DNA of 62,000 nucleotides from Symbiodinium natans (taxonomy: Eukaryota > Sar > Dinophyceae > Suessiales > Symbiodiniaceae), in the NCBI GenBank assembly GCA_905221605.1, contig CAJNDS010001680.1:1-62000 (forward strand). Direction: 5' to 3'. The notes under the pieces were generated by a model. The model was not told where the DNA came from and did not search any database. It saw only the letters and a list, made by a program, of their open reading frames with translations. Shown one piece after another: positions 59,590 to 62,000 of the stretch (its first letter is position 1; every line of letters begins with the position of its first letter). Both the position numbers and the translations under genes were made by a program.

Positions 59590-59664
59590 TAAGCCTTGGA
59601 AATCCAGGGCCAGCGCGCTGCGAGCTCGGCGATCGTTTGAAGAGGCTGCCTTGACATTTGAGGG
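59590..59664 (+). CDS. Candidate exon (KPWKSRASALRARRSFEEAA...)
   Basis: Follows GGTTTCTAG; reads KPWKSRASALRARRSFEEAA then LTFE, with a GT donor at 59665. Basic amphipathic helix, good coding composition, family unknown. Confidence 0.5.
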
Positions 59665-59764
59665 GTGCAGGGGATGGGCCGGTTTAGGGTCCGGGTTTAG
59701 GGTTTAGGTTCTGGGACAAGCCTGTGCCAAAGGTTTAGGGTTTATTGTTTGGGGTTTAGGGTTT

Positions 59765-59767
<3 letters not shown>

Positions 59768-59798
<31 letters not shown>

Positions 59799-59845
59799 TC
59801 CGTGCGTGTGTGTGCATGCGTGCATGCGTGCATGTGTGCATGTGT
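59768..59845. repeat. (GT)n and (GCAT)n microsatellite
   Basis: GTGTGTGTGTGTGTGTGTGT, then GCATGCGTGCATGC units. Confidence 0.8.
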
Positions 59846-59874
59846 CATCCCTCAGTCATGCGCAGGCACAGATG

Positions 59875-59970
59875 CCCAGGTGTCGCAGATCAGGTGACGC
59901 GGACGATTTTTCTCGCAAGTGAGGCGACCATGTTTCTCAAATGCGACTACGGGCCAAGAAGCGTGTCTGA
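59875..59970. repeat. Dispersed CCAAGAAGCG repeat, copy 3
   Basis: GACGATTTTTCTCGCAAGTG and TTTCTCAAATGCGACTACGG then GCCAAGAAGCG resemble units at 30085-30275 in the same orientation. Confidence 0.4.
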
Positions 59971-60412
59971 TGTTGGATGTTGGAAGTTACCCTAAGCCCT
60001 GAAACCTATACCCTGGGCCTAAACCCAAAACCCAAAACCCTAAACCTCGAGAAGTGTATCAACAAATCGCTAAACCCTAACCCTAAACCTTACAAACCCT
60101 AAACACCATAAACACTCAACCCTGAAAACCGCCCTAAAGAAGACATTCTCGCCTGCATCTTGCCCTTCCCAGCTTGCCCTTGGATGCTTGCCCTCTCGTT
60201 TAGGGTTGCGGGTTTAGGGTTTAGGGTTTAGGGTTTAGGGTTTAGGTTTAGGGTTTAGGGTGTATGGATTGCTGCCAACCGAAACTACCTAAACCCTACG
60301 CCCTGAACCCCCAAGCCCCCCGCCCCTCGGATATTTCAGATGCTGAAGCCTAACGCCTCAGTCCTCAATTGAAGGGGGTTTAGGGTTTAGGGTTTAGGGC
60401 AAAGGCTGACAG

Positions 60413-60513
60413 AATGTGGAGAAGCCTTCCTTTCGCTTAGACCCGAGAGCGGCATCCGAAGCAATTCGTCACAACGCCCGCCTTTCTGAGCGCTGGTTGC
60501 TGACATGTCGATG
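60413..60513 (+). CDS. Candidate exon (NVEKPSFRLDPRAASEAIRH...)
   Basis: Follows GGCTGACAG; reads NVEKPSFRLDPRAASEAIRH then NARLSERWLLTCR. A GT donor at 60514 begins the M5 intron. Strong coding character; family not recognised. Confidence 0.5.
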
Positions 60514-60632
60514 GTAGATTTGGGGGTTTACGGAGATGAGGGACCCTTGATACAGACCCTAAATAGCAGGGTTCCCTTATAATAAGGACCCCAAGAAAGG
60601 TACCCCTAATTTCGGAAACCCCCATTTGGCAG
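60514..60632. mobile_element. M5 foldback element as a GT-AG intron, copy 2
   Basis: GTAGATTTGGGGGTTTACGG at the donor; TTCGGAAACCCCCATTTGGC then AG at the acceptor. The ends are inverted repeats. After it, ATGTGTAACATC continues; a strict AG join gives a TGA at once, and a 1-nt slip gives MCNIRSVRIVVVC. Confidence 0.6.
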
Positions 60633-60633
60633 A

Positions 60634-61210
60634 TGTGTAACATCAGAAGTGTGCGCATAGTAGTTGTCTGTTGATGTATACAACATTTTTGTGTATTCAG
60701 CCGTATACTAGGTTTCTCTATTAGAGAACAAATTACATATCCTCCCTACGCATATTCGGTTTTCGTGTATGCACACATACGTTCAATATCATAGCTGTTA
60801 TTCCTTGTTTGTAGATGTAGATGGAATATATATATATATATATGTATATGTAATATCAAACGTTGTATTTCATGTCGCTGTATAAGTAAAAAAAGGCTTT
60901 CTATGCGACTCGTGCGGTTACTGTTAGTCCTTTTTTATGATCATTGCGTGTGTCTGCACACCTAGGTTTCACTTCGAGCCAGAGATGCCAGAAATGTGGT
61001 TTCGGGTTTAACCGCATGATCTGCATCTAGATCTCAAGGTGTGTGAGGGATTTGGGCAAGTAGTGGATGTTTGGGTGCGCCATATTAGAACCCTAAACTT
61101 AAGCCCTGCAAAAGACACTAAAACCCTAGCAGCTCAGCGTGGGCGGAGAGTTTTTTGTCTTTCGATTTCTTCTTTGCAATCGCTCCCGCCTCCTTCTGGA
61201 CTCTGAACTG
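60634..61210. other. Unique AT-rich stretch without recognised genes
   Basis: Includes (TA)n at 60828-60848 and sparse CCCTAAA. It may contain 3' UTR of the gene ending near 60640-60680. No exon recognised. Confidence 0.3.
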
Positions 61211-61301
61211 GGTGGGCCCTTTTAGGGTTTAGGGTTTAGGGTTTAGGGTTTAGGGTTTAGGGAGACGTTCGTTACTTTCATGTCTTCCCTGGGTTGCAGA
61301 G

Positions 61302-61332
61302 GCACCTCCTTCCTCCCAGCTTCCAAACGGTG
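61302..61332 (+). CDS. Short candidate exon (APPSSQLPNG)
   Basis: After GTTGCAGAG the frame reads APPSSQLPNG up to a GT donor at about 61333 that starts an M7-type intron. Very short; supported mainly by its neighbour at 61403. Confidence 0.3.
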
Positions 61333-61402
61333 TAGGCCCTGACGGGGTACTTGCGTATCTTCCCTTATTGGGTCTAAGTGGATCATGTCTAGGAAAATTC
61401 AG
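61333..61402. mobile_element. M7-type intron
   Basis: GTAGGCCCTGACGGGGTACT, then TTATTGGGTCTAAGTGGATC and AGGAAAATTCAG. It shares the GGGTTTAAGAGGATC block with the introns at 48041 and 49110. Confidence 0.5.
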
Positions 61403-61466
61403 GGGGTTCCAAAGGCCATCCTCGTGATGCTCCCCAATGCCAAAAGGACATTGGTCGGCTTTCACA
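61403..61466 (+). CDS. Candidate exon (GVPKAILVMLPNAKRTLVGF)
   Basis: Follows AAAATTCAG; reads GVPKAILVMLPNAKRTLVGF then H, before CCCTAAA. A beta-strand-like hydrophobic core. Family not recognised. Confidence 0.45.
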
Positions 61467-61763
61467 AACCCTAAACCCTAAGCCCTAAACCCTGAACCCT
61501 AAACCCTAAACCCTAGCCCTAAACCCTAAAACACGTTGCCTAAACCTCAAAACCCCTCAATGTCGAGGTGAAGCCTTGTCCTGGGCTTGATTAAAGTTGG
61601 TTGAAGCTTCAAGGGCCTTTTGGGTTTACGGTTCCGGGTTCAGGGTTTAGGTTTTAGGGTTAGGAGTCCAGATGCAAAAAGGGTTTGGGGTTTAGCGTTT
61701 ACGGTTTAGGTTTTAAGGTTTAGCTTAAGCTTTGTGCTGCGTGGAAGATCGATGTCTGCTTAT

Positions 61764-61960
61764 TTAGTGGGTTGAACGTGCGCGTCTTTCTGCCAGAGCT
61801 GGGGCCGGGCATTTTCGGAGCGACAATCGCATTTGAACCAGGCCTGTGCGCAGCTTCACTTGCTCAGCACACTCCTGCTCAATTTTCAGCCACTGCTCTG
61901 AGCTGGACCAAGCACCCCATCCATGAAACAGTTTATATCTATAAGAAGTCGTAGAAGAGG
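61764..61960 (-). CDS. Candidate exon, strand uncertain (LKIEQECAEQVKLRTGLVQM...)
   Basis: Minus: WGAWSSSEQWLKIEQECAEQ then VKLRTGLVQMRLSLRKCPAP and a TAA at 61764-61766, a charged helical sequence. Plus: VRVFLPELGPGIFGATIAFE is also open. No boundary settles the strand; minus is slightly favoured by composition. Confidence 0.35.
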
Positions 61961-62000
61961 CTTCGATACACCCTGTGCTGGTTCTAAGGGGCATATATAT

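Noticed and set aside
1-62000. A chromosome end, because of abundant TTTAGGG
   Set aside because: The heptamers occur in both orientations, in short tracts, within introns and between unrelated repeats along the whole window, so they are interstitial.

Overview
The window looks like nuclear DNA of a dinoflagellate, probably a large-genome core lineage; species and genus cannot be told. The reasons are tracts of the TTTAGGG telomere heptamer in both orientations throughout, genes split into very small exons (35-100 nt) by repeat-filled introns, GC and GA splice donors beside GT, many short foldback elements of the introner type that sit as introns, and large foldback satellites. No tRNA, rRNA, CRISPR array or bacterial-style operon was seen.

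Layout. 1-9.84 kb: the 3' part of a voltage-gated cation channel gene on the + strand. It is rebuilt here from eleven short exons (S5, pore, S6, then an EF-hand pair) separated by introns full of TTTAGGG/CCCTAAA. 10-11.2 kb: telomere-like repeat. 11.4-16.6 kb: a higher-order satellite rich in GAGCTC and GGTCATGAGAGA motifs. 16.6-21.1 kb: an AT-rich foldback satellite, interrupted by a TGCACTTG-type repeat and a 42-bp tandem repeat. 21.3-44.8 kb: scattered single exons of several genes that cannot be joined without transcripts, a 1-kb intron-free coding patch (28.75-29.77 kb), a 0.7-kb hexamer microsatellite (34.5-35.3 kb), and a GC-rich double hairpin of 11-bp repeats (39.8-40.4 kb). A probable minus-strand gene lies at 42.5-43.0 kb.

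45.3-54.35 kb holds the best gene: a signal peptide, eight FG-GAP/VCBS calcium-binding motifs (beta-propeller), Cys-rich GCC2/GCC3-like modules, three membrane segments, a TIR-like cytoplasmic domain, and perhaps a final exon ending in a CaaX-like CVVS. It reads as a receptor-like protein, and several of its introns are recognisable foldback elements. 54.4-62 kb again holds isolated exons, some ending in stop codons.

Overall the window is a record of intron and repeat invasion. At least nine families of short inverted-repeat elements are present, and some carry TTTAGGG tracts inside their arms. Exon calls rest on reading frame, family resemblance and splice phase read by eye; transcript data would be needed to fix the joins.
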